Part shown: positions 34,858-43,264 of the stretch, piece after piece
Layout: every line of letters starts with the position of its first letter
Position numbering within the stretch: position 1 is the stretch's first letter
NCBI RefSeq assembly: GCF_023241715.1
Contig: NZ_JALQCW010000088.1
Location: 1-64,000, forward strand
Length of the DNA: 64,000 nucleotides
Direction of reading: 5' to 3'
From: Pseudomonas morbosilactucae
GTDB lineage: Bacteria; Pseudomonadota; Gammaproteobacteria; Pseudomonadales; Pseudomonadaceae
Made by a program: the position numbers and the translations under genes
The notes under the pieces: model-generated
What the model saw: only the letters and a program-made list of their open reading frames with translations
What the model was told of the DNA's origin: nothing
Database searches by the model: none

Positions 34858-35942
34858 TGCGGATCGTTCTGCAACCCCGCCACCGTCTCCCAGCACAGCG
34901 CCCGCGCCTGCTCCAGCACCTGCTGTTTCCATTGCGGGGTGTCCACGTAGAAGGCATTGCGCAGCTGCCGCTTGATCTGCTCATACAGCCGTTGAGGCGC
35001 CTGGGGATTGTTCTGCAGCCACTGTTCGGCGCGCAGGGCGTCAAGCACTTGCCACCCCGAGCGGGTGCCGTACTCCAGGGTTAGGCCGTTGTATTGGGCT
35101 TGGGGGCATTCTTCCATCACCGCCAGGTCCAGGGTGCCCTCCAACTGGGCCGAGGCGGAGCTGCCATCGAAACTGTTGGTCACCTTTGGCCCCCACCACG
35201 CCTGTGCCCGGGCCAGGTCCTCGGGGTGGGCACGGCCTTTGTAGATGCGCTCGCCCACGCCCGTGGGGCCCAGGCCGGTGTGGATGTCGATCCAGGCGAT
35301 GCGTCGGCATTGCTGGGCGTGCTGGCGCAGCAGGGCGCGGATCTGCTGGTTGCTCCAGGTGGGTGCCAGGCCACTGAAAAACAGGCCGTCGGGGTGGCTG
35401 TGCTGGCCCCGGGAGATGGCCGCCTGCAAGGCCTTGGGCCCGAGGCGTGCGGTGTGCAGGAGCAGGCGTGCGCCGCTGGCCACACTGGCCGGCCAGTGTC
35501 GAGGCAGCAGGCAATCGGCGATGGCGCGGTAGCCGGGGTTGTCCGCCAGGGGCTGGCTGAAGTCGAGGAAGTTGCGGTTCAGGTCGACGTTTTCGTGGGT
35601 CACCCGGCGCAGCCAGGAAAAGCCATAGGGGTTCAGCGCATGCAGGTAGATCACCGCCAGGTCGGGCTGGCGGGTGAGTTCGATCCAGCGCTCGTTGTGC
35701 AGCAGGTCGATCTGCACCGCCGAGCCGCAAAAGCCTTCGACGCCGTGGCAGCCGCTGCTGATCAGCAGCAGGTTGCGGGCGTTGGCCGGGCCCGTACGGT
35801 ACAGATCGATGGCCAGGGTTTCCTGATCGCGGCCCTTGAGCGGGTGCACATAGGACTGCACCAAGGACCCGCGTCGGGCGCAGGCGTCGAGGAATTTGTG
35901 GCGGGCTTCAGCGTAGGTGGCGGAAAAACAGGCGAGGGTCAT
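34854..35942 (-). CDS. DUF2817 / M14-like zinc carboxypeptidase-amidase
   Basis: A 362-residue hydrolase related to M14 carboxypeptidases (DUF2817 family). Putative zinc ligands are in SSGCHGVEGFCGS (H-x-x-E) and in IAWIDIHTGLGPTG (His), with a possible catalytic Glu in GLTLEYGTRSG. VTHENVDLNRNFLDF also fits M14-type active-site loops. No signal peptide is seen. The start at 35942 has AGGAAG 8 bases upstream. It is the last gene of a same-strand series (M20D amidohydrolase, MFS transporter, this gene), with a gap of 122 bp to the transporter, suggesting a shared catabolic function. Confidence 0.8.
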   Translation of the reverse strand: MTLACFSATYAEARHKFLDACARRGSLVQSYVHPLKGRDQETLAIDLYRTGPANARNLLLISSGCHGVEGFCGSAVQIDLLHNERWIELTRQPDLAVIYLHALNPYGFSWLRRVTHENVDLNRNFLDFSQPLADNPGYRAIADCLLPRHWPASVASGARLLLHTARLGPKALQAAISRGQHSHPDGLFFSGLAPTWSNQQIRALLRQHAQQCRRIAWIDIHTGLGPTGVGERIYKGRAHPEDLARAQAWWGPKVTNSFDGSSASAQLEGTLDLAVMEECPQAQYNGLTLEYGTRSGWQVLDALRAEQWLQNNPQAPQRLYEQIKRQLRNAFYVDTPQWKQQVLEQARALCWETVAGLQNDPQ

Positions 35943-36064
35943 GGAAGCTTCCTGGGTGTATCGAGGGTGAGCAATCCACGGCGAGGCCCGGCGCCCTGGA
36001 GTGGGGCCGCTGCGGATCATCATCAAGGGAATGGCGCGCCCTGGCCTGGCGCGCCGGGCTGGCG

Positions 36065-37354
36065 CTACACGGGCCGGGCGGTGTCGGCCAGGGGCGCGGG
36101 CGCGAGGTCCAGCAGGCGCTGGCGAGTGGCTTGGGGGGTGATTACCCACAGCCCCAGCAGGGCACAGACCAGGGTGGCCAAGCCGATGCCGTTGAGGGCG
36201 GTTTCAAAACCCCGGGCGATGTCATGGTCGAACAGGGTCACCAGGCGCCCCACCAGCCAGGGCGCGAGCATGCCGGAGAAGGTCATGCTGCCGACGTGGA
36301 TGGCCAGCATGGCGCCGCGCTGGATCGACGGCGAAATATGGGACGTGATGGTCATGCCAAAGGCGAACACCCCGTTGAGCAGCACCGCGCCGCTGACAAA
36401 CAGCGTCAACTTCAGCCACAGCTCGTCGTGCAGGGCGCCCAGGGCGCAGAACGCCAGGCCGCCGAAGATGCAGCAGAGCATCGGCGGCAGCACCAGGCTG
36501 CGCTGCTCGCCCAGGCCGCGTCGGAGCATGCGTTGGGAGAGTGCCGAGACCAGCACGTTGAGGACGATGATGCCCAGGGTGGCGGTGAACATCACGTAGC
36601 CGGTCTGCATCGGGCTCAGCCCCAGGCCTTTTTGCATGTACACCGCCGACCAGCTGAAGGACAGGGCGTTGGGCAGGTAGGCCAGGAAGCACATCAGCGA
36701 GATCCAGACAAAGGTGCGGTTGAGCAGCAGGTGACGATAGGGAATGCGCGCCTCCTGCGGCGCCGGGCCTTGCTCTTCCTGGTGCTGGCCTTCGGCACCG
36801 AACAGCAGCCACAGCAGTGCCCAGCCCAGGCTCAGGATCGCCAGGGCCAGGTAGGCGCTGCGCCAGCCGAAGTGGCTGATGGCGTAGGGCAGGGCCAGGG
36901 CGCCGAGCAGGCCACCAAGCATGATCGAGACCTGGATCAGCGAGGCCGGCAGCACCTGCTCGCGAATCCCATACCACTTGAAGGCGGCGTGCTGGGTCAC
37001 CGCTGTGCCCGGGCCGCAGCCGGCCCCCAGCAACAGGCGGCTGGCGGTCAGGGCGCCGAGGCTGCCGGCCACGGTCACCAGCAGTTGGGCGCTGGTCCAG
37101 ACCAGGGCCATGACGCTGAGAATCCAGCGGGTGGGGAAGCGATTGGCGAGAAAGCCCACGGCGATCCCGGAGATCGAGTAGAGGAAGAAAAACGCGCTGC
37201 CGACGAAGCCGAACTGCTCCGGGGTCAGTTGCAGCTCTTCGATGATCTGCACCCCGGCGAAGGCGAAGATGGTCTTGTCCAGCACGCTGATGACCATCAC
37301 CGCCATCAGCAGGGCCATGATCAGGGCGCGGGGTTTTGTGGCGGGTGTCGACAT
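36065..37354 (-). CDS. MFS transporter (anion:cation symporter-like)
   Basis: A 429-residue twelve-helix MFS permease. Start helix MALLMAVMVISVLDKTIFAFAGVQII; FFFLYSISGIAVGFLANRFPTRWILSVM bears the inter-helix 2/3 motif; LLLGAGCGPGTAVTQHAAFKWYG is typical of the anion:cation symporter (ACS) family that imports organic anions. Substrate unknown. It lies between the M20D amidohydrolase and the M14-like amidase on the same strand, so import of an N-acyl amino acid or similar conjugate hydrolysed by those enzymes is plausible inference. Confidence 0.87.
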   Translation of the reverse strand: MSTPATKPRALIMALLMAVMVISVLDKTIFAFAGVQIIEELQLTPEQFGFVGSAFFFLYSISGIAVGFLANRFPTRWILSVMALVWTSAQLLVTVAGSLGALTASRLLLGAGCGPGTAVTQHAAFKWYGIREQVLPASLIQVSIMLGGLLGALALPYAISHFGWRSAYLALAILSLGWALLWLLFGAEGQHQEEQGPAPQEARIPYRHLLLNRTFVWISLMCFLAYLPNALSFSWSAVYMQKGLGLSPMQTGYVMFTATLGIIVLNVLVSALSQRMLRRGLGEQRSLVLPPMLCCIFGGLAFCALGALHDELWLKLTLFVSGAVLLNGVFAFGMTITSHISPSIQRGAMLAIHVGSMTFSGMLAPWLVGRLVTLFDHDIARGFETALNGIGLATLVCALLGLWVITPQATRQRLLDLAPAPLADTARPV

Positions 37355-37402
37355 GGCGGGTCTCTGTCCTTGGCGTGTTGTTATTCAGGGCTGGGCTGTT
37401 CG

Positions 37403-37462
37403 GCAGTGCTATTCAGTTCGAGGCTATTCAGTGTGCGACTCTTCAGTGGGGCGCTCTTCAGT
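37403..37462 (-). repeat. Four 15-bp tandem repeats across the amidohydrolase stop codon
   Basis: Read on the minus strand, four consecutive 15-base units share ACTGAAKAG followed by six variable bases (37462-37448, 37447-37433, 37432-37418, 37417-37403). The first two are coding (T-E-E-x-x). In the third the GAG codon reads TAG and ends the gene. The fourth is non-coding but in the same frame and phase. The period equals five codons. Confidence 0.85.
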
Positions 37463-38647
37463 CCGGGGCAGCGCGGTTTCCACCAGCCGGGCCCAAAGGC
37501 TGGCGCCATAGGGCAGGGCGGCGTCGTTAAAGTCGTAGCCGGGGTTGTGCACCATGCAGCCGTGGGCGCCTTCGGTGCCGTTGCCCATGACGATGTAGCA
37601 GCCGGGCCGTTGTTCGAGCATCGAGGCAAAATCCTCGCTGCCGAGAAAGCCGCTGGGAATGCTGGTCATTAGCCCCTCGGGGCCTAGCAGGTCCCGGGCC
37701 ACTTGCTGCAACAGGGCGGTTTCGGCCGGGGTGTTGAGCAGCACGCCGATGCGTTCTTCGTACTGATAGTCGAGTTCCAGGGCATGGGTGGCGGCGACGC
37801 CCCGGGCCACTTCGCCGATGCGTTGCTTGAGCAGGGCGCGGATCTGCGGGTTCGTGGTGCGTACGCTCAGCGCCAGGGTGGCGTGATCGGGGATCACGTT
37901 GGCGGCTTCACCGGCGTGCAATGCGCCCACGGTAATCACCGCCACTTCGCCGGCCGGCACGTTGCGCGCAACGATGGATTGAAGGGCCAGCACCAGTTCG
38001 GCGGCGGCCACTACCGGGTCCCTGGTCTTGTGGGGCATGGCGCCGTGGCCACCGACGCCGATCAGGCGGATGTGCACGTTGTCCGAAGAGGCGCTCATGG
38101 CCCCGGGCTGGGTCAGGAATACCCCCACCGGCAAGGTCGGCATGTTGTGCAGGGCGTACACCGCATCACAGGGGAAACGCTCGAACAGCCCGTCCTCGAT
38201 CATCCGTCGGGCACCGCCGAGGGTTTCTTCGGCCGGCTGGAAAATCAGGTGGACGGTGCCGTCGAACTGCCGGCTTTCGGCCAGGTAGCGGGCGGTACAC
38301 AGCAGGATCGCGGTGTGCCCGTCATGGCCGCAGGCATGCATGGTGCCCGGTTGTCGGCTTTGCCATGCAACGCCGCTCTGTTCATGGATTGGCAGGGCGT
38401 CCATGTCGGCACGAATTCCCAGGCTGCGTGTGCTGCTGCCGTTGCGCAGCACGCCCACCACGCCGGTGCCGCCGATGCCGCGGTGGACCTCGATGCCCCA
38501 TTGCTCAAGGCTCTGGGCGACACGTTCGCTGGTGCGCTGTTCGGCAAACCCCAGTTCCGGGTGCTGGTGAAGGTCTCGTCGCAGCTGGGCGAAGCTGTCC
38601 TGCCAGGCGAGGATTTGCGGGATCAGGGGCGAGTGGGGCGCTGTCAT
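37424..38647 (-). CDS. M20D-family amidohydrolase (hippurate/N-acyl amino acid hydrolase type)
   Basis: A 407-residue M20D peptidase. Key segments: RRDLHQHPELGFAE near the N-terminus, RADMDALPI, MHACGHDGHTAILL (metal Cys/His/Asp/His), LIFQPAEETLGGARRMI (Glu pair) and ALHNMPTLPVG. GGHGAMPHKTRDPVVAA in the lid and GYDFNDAALPYGASLW near the end complete the family pattern. Members release amino acids from hippurate, indole-acetyl amino acids or similar N-acyl conjugates. The start at 38647 (MTAP) has GGAA about 10 bases upstream; 38656 is an alternative. The C-terminus is unusual: it ends in a 15-bp repeat array encoding TEERPTEESHTE, whose third copy supplies the stop. Confidence 0.88.
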   Translation of the reverse strand: MTAPHSPLIPQILAWQDSFAQLRRDLHQHPELGFAEQRTSERVAQSLEQWGIEVHRGIGGTGVVGVLRNGSSTRSLGIRADMDALPIHEQSGVAWQSRQPGTMHACGHDGHTAILLCTARYLAESRQFDGTVHLIFQPAEETLGGARRMIEDGLFERFPCDAVYALHNMPTLPVGVFLTQPGAMSASSDNVHIRLIGVGGHGAMPHKTRDPVVAAAELVLALQSIVARNVPAGEVAVITVGALHAGEAANVIPDHATLALSVRTTNPQIRALLKQRIGEVARGVAATHALELDYQYEERIGVLLNTPAETALLQQVARDLLGPEGLMTSIPSGFLGSEDFASMLEQRPGCYIVMGNGTEGAHGCMVHNPGYDFNDAALPYGASLWARLVETALPRTEERPTEESHTE

Positions 38648-38764
38648 GGGGTCCATTTCCGAGCGGCTGACGGTGGCCCGCAGCATGCCCGAGCGGCCCA
38701 GTGCTGAATAATCACCTCTGGGCATGCTTATCGGTTGTGGTTATCAAGGAACGGCAGCGGGGGT

Positions 38765-39691
38765 TCAGGCAATCGCCGGCACCAGGTTCGGCAGCGGCTT
38801 CGACGGCCCCTTGTAGACGTAGATCAGATCATCGGCCAGGGCCTTGGCCTCGCGGGTCATCAGTTCCTGATCGCGGCACACCAGGGAGATGTTCATTGGT
38901 GGCACCGGCTCGACGATGTGCAGGATTTCCAGCTTCGCCATCAGCATCGGTGCGCTTTCCAGTACCCGCAGCGACCAATAGCTGACCGCATCGCTGGTGA
39001 TCGCCAGTTCGGCGAAGAGCACCACCGACGCGCATTCGATAACGTTCTGTGGCGGCGCCACGCCGTTTTCCTCGAACATCACCCCGACCCTGGATTGCTC
39101 CAGGGAATCCTGCAGCAGCCATTCCTGTTCCCGCAGTTCATGCAAATGCCGGGCATGGCGCAGTGGATGGTCCTTGCGCACCACCAGCACCGTGGGCTGG
39201 GCGTAGAGTTCTTCCCAATGGAAGCCATCGGTATTGCGCGACGGCGGCAGTGAGCTGAGGGCCATGTCGAGCTGGCCTTCGCGCAAGCCTTCCATGAGTT
39301 TCGAGGGGCGCAGTTCGTGGATCTGTACCTGGACCTTGGGGAAGCGCTGGCGATAGCGATTGAGGCTGCTGACAAACTGCGGGCCGGGGGTGACCGGCGA
39401 CACGCCGATGGACAGCTTACCGTCCATGCGCCCCTTGAGGGTGTCGATTTCTTCCGCGGCGCGGCGTACCTCCTCCAGGATCAGCCGTGCGCGGCGCACC
39501 AGGCGCTCGCCGTATTCAGTGGCGGTTATGCCGCGATTGGAGCGGATCAGCAGCGGCACGCCCAATTCCGCTTCCAGTTCCTTGATGCCCTTGGACAGGG
39601 CCGGTTGCGAGATGTGCAGCAGGCGCGAAGCCTCCTGGATGCTGCCGCTTTCGCAGATGGAGACGAGGGCGCGCAGCTGATGCAGCTTCAT
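38765..39691 (-). CDS. LysR-family regulator (CbbR/CynR-like)
   Basis: A 308-residue LysR regulator: MKLHQLRALVSICESGSIQE, HISQPALSKGIKELEAELG form the winged helix, followed by a typical effector domain. It lies between the DUF1329/DUF1302 genes upstream and the amidohydrolase/MFS/amidase series downstream, all on the minus strand. It could regulate either; 117 bp separate it from the amidohydrolase start. Confidence 0.86.
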   Translation of the reverse strand: MKLHQLRALVSICESGSIQEASRLLHISQPALSKGIKELEAELGVPLLIRSNRGITATEYGERLVRRARLILEEVRRAAEEIDTLKGRMDGKLSIGVSPVTPGPQFVSSLNRYRQRFPKVQVQIHELRPSKLMEGLREGQLDMALSSLPPSRNTDGFHWEELYAQPTVLVVRKDHPLRHARHLHELREQEWLLQDSLEQSRVGVMFEENGVAPPQNVIECASVVLFAELAITSDAVSYWSLRVLESAPMLMAKLEILHIVEPVPPMNISLVCRDQELMTREAKALADDLIYVYKGPSKPLPNLVPAIA

Positions 39692-39712
39692 GGCGGGGTA
39701 CCGAGTGGGAAT

Positions 39713-39740
39713 GGGGGTTTGAATCTAAGCCAAAACCCCC
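39713..39740. terminator. Hairpin after the DUF1329 gene
   Basis: GGGGGTTT (39713-39720) and AAACCCCC (39733-39740) form an 8-bp stem between the DUF1329 stop and the LysR start. There is no T-run, so it may terminate weakly or be read through. Confidence 0.45.
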
Positions 39741-39780
39741 ACCCCGGGGGATCGGAGACGTACCAATTTGTTAAACCGGC

Positions 39781-41142
39781 TCAACGAATCCCGGTGGCCC
39801 GCAAGGCTGAAGGGGTGAACTCCTTGCGGCTGAAGGGCAGGTTGAACTGGTAGCTGTTCTTCTCTTCGTTGCGCAGGGAGTTCACCGCGTAGCGCCCGGA
39901 CAGCACATCGTAGTGGGCTTCGGCAGCGAAGGACGGAACCTGGACGTCGTAGAAGAAACTGGCGTGGCCTTCCGCGACGCGCCACAGGGTGCCACGACCG
40001 TCGTAGGCGTCGGTGATCGCTGCTTGCCAGCTGTCCTCGTCGATGTAGAGGTCGCGCTTGGAATAGACGTGGCGCTGGCTGGGTTTCAGCGTCGCCTGCA
40101 CGTGCCAGACCCGGTGCAGTTCATAGCGTGTGTGCTCCGGGTTCAGGTGCCCGGCCTGGACGATCTCTGTGTACTTGAGCGTGGGTGATTCCAGGCGGTA
40201 GCTGTTGTAGGGAATGTACATTTCCTGCTTGCCCACCAGCTTCCAGTCGAAACGGTCCGGGGCGCCGTTGAACAGGTCGAAGTCGTCGAGGGTGCGCATG
40301 CCCTCGGCGGCCGGGCTGTCGTAGGCAATCTGCGGGGCGCGCCGCACCCGGCGCTGGCCGGCGTTGTATTGCCAGGCCATGCGCGGTTCCTTGACCTGGT
40401 TGATGGTCTCGTGGACCAGCAGCACGCCACCCGCCAGGCGCGCCGGGGAAAGGAATTCCTCACGGTAGTAGTTGAGGATGTTGGCCATTTCCGCCGGTTG
40501 GTAGTCGCTCAGGCCCGTGGGGTAGGCCAGCTCCTGCTTGACCACGCTGGGGGTGAAGCTGCCGTTGGCCTGAGGCGAGGCCTGCATGACGATGCGCTTG
40601 AGGCTCTCGCCTCGGTAGCGGCCGATGTGGTTCCAGATCACCTCCAGGCCGTCCTTGGGAATGGGGAACGGCACCGCGCCGGGGCTGTAGTTCTCCAGGC
40701 CGTTGCCGCCTTCCACCAGGGTGGTGCGGCTGGCATTGCTCAGCGTGGCGTCGAGGCTTTTTTGCGGCAGGTTGACGCTGCGATGGCTCGGGTAGACCGG
40801 CATTCGGTAGGTCGTGGGGTAGCGCTTGAACATCGCCAACTGGCCGGGGCTGAGCTTGGCGCGATACCGCTCAAGGTTCTCGGCGGTGATGGTGAACAGC
40901 GGTTTTTCCCCGGCATAGGGGTCTTGCAGAAAACCGTCGGCGTCCATCTTGCCGGTGCTGGTGGGCAGGCCGCCGGTCCAGGCCGGAATGCTGCCATCGG
41001 CGTTGCCGGCGCGCTCGGCACCCACCGGGGTCAGGTCCTTGCCCAGGCGTGCCGCCTGTTCGCTGGAGACTGCCGCCAGCACGGGGCCGGCCAGCAGGCT
41101 CAGGGTGAAGCAGCCAATCTGCAGCAGGTGGGGATGTCTCAT
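39781..41142 (-). CDS. DUF1329 exported protein (outer-membrane lipoprotein-sorting-like)
   Basis: A 453-residue secreted protein with a signal peptide over residues 1-23 (IGCFTLSLLAGPVLA). The mature N-terminus has AARLGKDLTPVGAERAGNADG and PAWTGGL, hallmark of DUF1329. The remainder is a LolA/LolB-like beta-rich fold (YNAGQRRVRRAPQIAYDSP, YRLESPTLKY). DUF1329 genes are nearly always paired with DUF1302 genes and are linked in Pseudomonas to uptake or handling of hydrophobic compounds, but the biochemical role is not settled. GAGG precedes the ATG at 41142. It starts 26 bp after the DUF1302 stop, so the two form an operon. Confidence 0.87.
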   Translation of the reverse strand: MRHPHLLQIGCFTLSLLAGPVLAAVSSEQAARLGKDLTPVGAERAGNADGSIPAWTGGLPTSTGKMDADGFLQDPYAGEKPLFTITAENLERYRAKLSPGQLAMFKRYPTTYRMPVYPSHRSVNLPQKSLDATLSNASRTTLVEGGNGLENYSPGAVPFPIPKDGLEVIWNHIGRYRGESLKRIVMQASPQANGSFTPSVVKQELAYPTGLSDYQPAEMANILNYYREEFLSPARLAGGVLLVHETINQVKEPRMAWQYNAGQRRVRRAPQIAYDSPAAEGMRTLDDFDLFNGAPDRFDWKLVGKQEMYIPYNSYRLESPTLKYTEIVQAGHLNPEHTRYELHRVWHVQATLKPSQRHVYSKRDLYIDEDSWQAAITDAYDGRGTLWRVAEGHASFFYDVQVPSFAAEAHYDVLSGRYAVNSLRNEEKNSYQFNLPFSRKEFTPSALRATGIR

Positions 41143-41168
41143 GGTTAACCTCGATAGGGCAGCGGACT

Positions 41169-43010
41169 CTAGAAACTCACGCCCAGGCTCAGGGCAAGGA
41201 AGTCGCGGTCGGTGTTGGTGTTGTAATCGCCGCCAAAAAAGTCGGTGTAGCTGAGGCTGGCGGTGTACTTGGACATGAAGTCGGCATCCAGGCCGATGCT
41301 CAGGGCCTTGTTGCCTTCGTTGAAGGTCGGGCCGTAGCCCTCGACATCGTGGGAGAACGACAGGTTGGGCTTGAGGTTGGCACCGGCGATGGCGTCGTTG
41401 AACTCCAGCACTGCCCGCAGCCGGTAGCCCCAGGCGTTCTGGGTGTAGAAGCCCTTGTCGGTGCACTGGCCGGGGTTGGCCGAGTTCAGGGCGCGGCAGA
41501 TGTCGTTGCCGGACACCCCCAGCAGCGCGGCGTTGCCGGCCTGGGCCAGCTCGCCGTTGCCGTAGACGCTGTTGCGGCCAAAGCGCAGGCCCGAGCCGTC
41601 GCTGCTGTCCAGGCCGCCGATATGGGCGAAACCGGCTTCCCCCACCAGGGTCAGGCGGTCGCCGCCCAGGACCTGGTCGAAGGCCTGGATCGCGGTGAGC
41701 TGGGCCTGGGTGTAGGGCATGCGTTTGTAGCCCTGGATCCGCGAACCGTAGGCCGAGCTGGCCCAGCCGCTGTCGAAGATCGGCAGGCCGGCGTTGATGG
41801 CCGGGTTAGTGGCGGCCGAGCCCAGTGTGGCCGCGGTGGAGACGTCGGTGCTGTTGAGGGACAGGGGCATGTTCGGTCGGTAGCTGATCTCGCCGGACAC
41901 TGCGGTACTGCCGATGTTGGTGGCAAAGCTCAGGCCGTAGAGGCGGATATCTTCCGGGTATTCCAGGTAGTAGCGTGCGGTGCTGATGCCGCCCTGGCCA
42001 GCCAGGCCGCCCACCGGGTCGAGGAACGCGCCCCGGCCCACCTGCCAGGCGCTTTCCGGGGTGCGGCTGTGGTAGTTGAGGGCATAGAAGCCGAATTCGG
42101 TTTCGTTGAGCTCCGGCACCGTCCAGCGCAGGGCCACACCAAACTGACCACTGTTGCGCGCATCCTGGTCGTTGAGTCGGGGCACGTAGCCATAGCTTGG
42201 GGCGTCGCGGTCGAAGTCGCTGCCGTTGACGGTCATGCCGAAGTCGCAGCCCTTGGCGGCCACATCACCGCCGAAGTAGGTGCCGCAGTTGTCCAGCACG
42301 GTCTTTTGCCAAGTCAGTTGGTAGAAGGCTTCGATGGACAGGTTGTCGCTCAGGCCCTGGTTCAGGTAGAGCATGTTGACCGGGATCAGGCCTTCCTTGA
42401 GCTCCGAGCCGGGGCGGCGCAGGGCGGCCACGTCGGCGGGGTTGATAGCGTTGATGGAGTTGCCGATGAAGGTGCTTTCGCCCCAGCTCACCACTTGCTT
42501 GCCGACCCGGACGCTGCCCGGCAGATCGGCGATGCTGTAGTGGTGGTAGAGGAAGGCGTCCAGCAGTTCCGCACCCGAGGCCCGGGCGGCGCGGTCACGG
42601 CCGTGATCGTCAATGTCGTAGAGGTGCTGGCGGCCGTCCTTGAGTTCGAAGTCGTACCAGTATTTGCCGCGGACGAAGAGCCCGGTATCACCGTAGCTCA
42701 GCTCCAGATCGTGGAGGCCCTTGAAGGTCTTGGAGAAGGTTTCGCCCTTGCGAAAGTTCAGCCGGCCATCGTCGCCGGTGCGGGTCGAGGCGCTGCCGCC
42801 GTTGGCCACGCCGATGAAGCGGTTGTCGGCATCGCGCATTCCCCAACTGGCGCCAATGGACAGCGACGAGTCGAAGCGGCCACTGATCTCTCCCCATCTG
42901 AAATCTTCGGCCTGGGCCGGGAGGGCGCAGGCCATTGCCAGCGCGAGGGTCAATGGGTGGGGCTTCAGAGGGGAGGGATACATGGTCCCCGGATTTTTTA
43001 TACGTTGCAT
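41169..43010 (-). CDS. DUF1302 outer-membrane porin-like protein
   Basis: A 613-residue protein with signal peptide (LTLALAMACALPAQA) and a beta-barrel-like remainder rich in alternating aromatic strands, ending FLALSLGVSF with the C-terminal Phe of outer-membrane proteins. Family segments include SLSIGASWGMRDADNRFIG at the start, GKQVVSWGESTFIGN and SINAINPADVAALRRPGSELKEG. DUF1302 proteins are thought to be outer-membrane channels working with DUF1329 partners. GGAGAG is 8 bases before the ATG at 43010. First gene of the pair. Confidence 0.88.
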   Translation of the reverse strand: MQRIKNPGTMYPSPLKPHPLTLALAMACALPAQAEDFRWGEISGRFDSSLSIGASWGMRDADNRFIGVANGGSASTRTGDDGRLNFRKGETFSKTFKGLHDLELSYGDTGLFVRGKYWYDFELKDGRQHLYDIDDHGRDRAARASGAELLDAFLYHHYSIADLPGSVRVGKQVVSWGESTFIGNSINAINPADVAALRRPGSELKEGLIPVNMLYLNQGLSDNLSIEAFYQLTWQKTVLDNCGTYFGGDVAAKGCDFGMTVNGSDFDRDAPSYGYVPRLNDQDARNSGQFGVALRWTVPELNETEFGFYALNYHSRTPESAWQVGRGAFLDPVGGLAGQGGISTARYYLEYPEDIRLYGLSFATNIGSTAVSGEISYRPNMPLSLNSTDVSTAATLGSAATNPAINAGLPIFDSGWASSAYGSRIQGYKRMPYTQAQLTAIQAFDQVLGGDRLTLVGEAGFAHIGGLDSSDGSGLRFGRNSVYGNGELAQAGNAALLGVSGNDICRALNSANPGQCTDKGFYTQNAWGYRLRAVLEFNDAIAGANLKPNLSFSHDVEGYGPTFNEGNKALSIGLDADFMSKYTASLSYTDFFGGDYNTNTDRDFLALSLGVSF

Positions 43011-43210
43011 GCTGCTCTCCGCCTATACGCGCCAGCAGCCCCGCACGGTCATGCAGGGCGCCGCGTGTTTTCCTTGAGGGCCCCCGCTCAGCGGGGTCTG
43101 GCGCATGGTAGGGAGCTTTGCGTGTCCTGCCCTCTAGGAAATTCTTATGCCTATAGCCAAAGGTGAAGTGCTGCTGGGTGACGGGTTCCGGAGCGGGTAA
43201 CCCGGGAATG

Positions 43211-43245
43211 AAAAACGCCGCGCTCCCGGCAAGGGAACGCGGCGT
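43211..43245 (-). terminator. Intrinsic terminator of the ppnN gene
   Basis: On the minus strand a 13-bp stem (43245-43233 with 43227-43215, one G-T pair) with a 5-base loop is followed by TTTTT. It lies 20-30 bases past the ppnN stop. Confidence 0.85.
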
Positions 43246-43264
43246 CATTGGACTGCCGAGGGCG

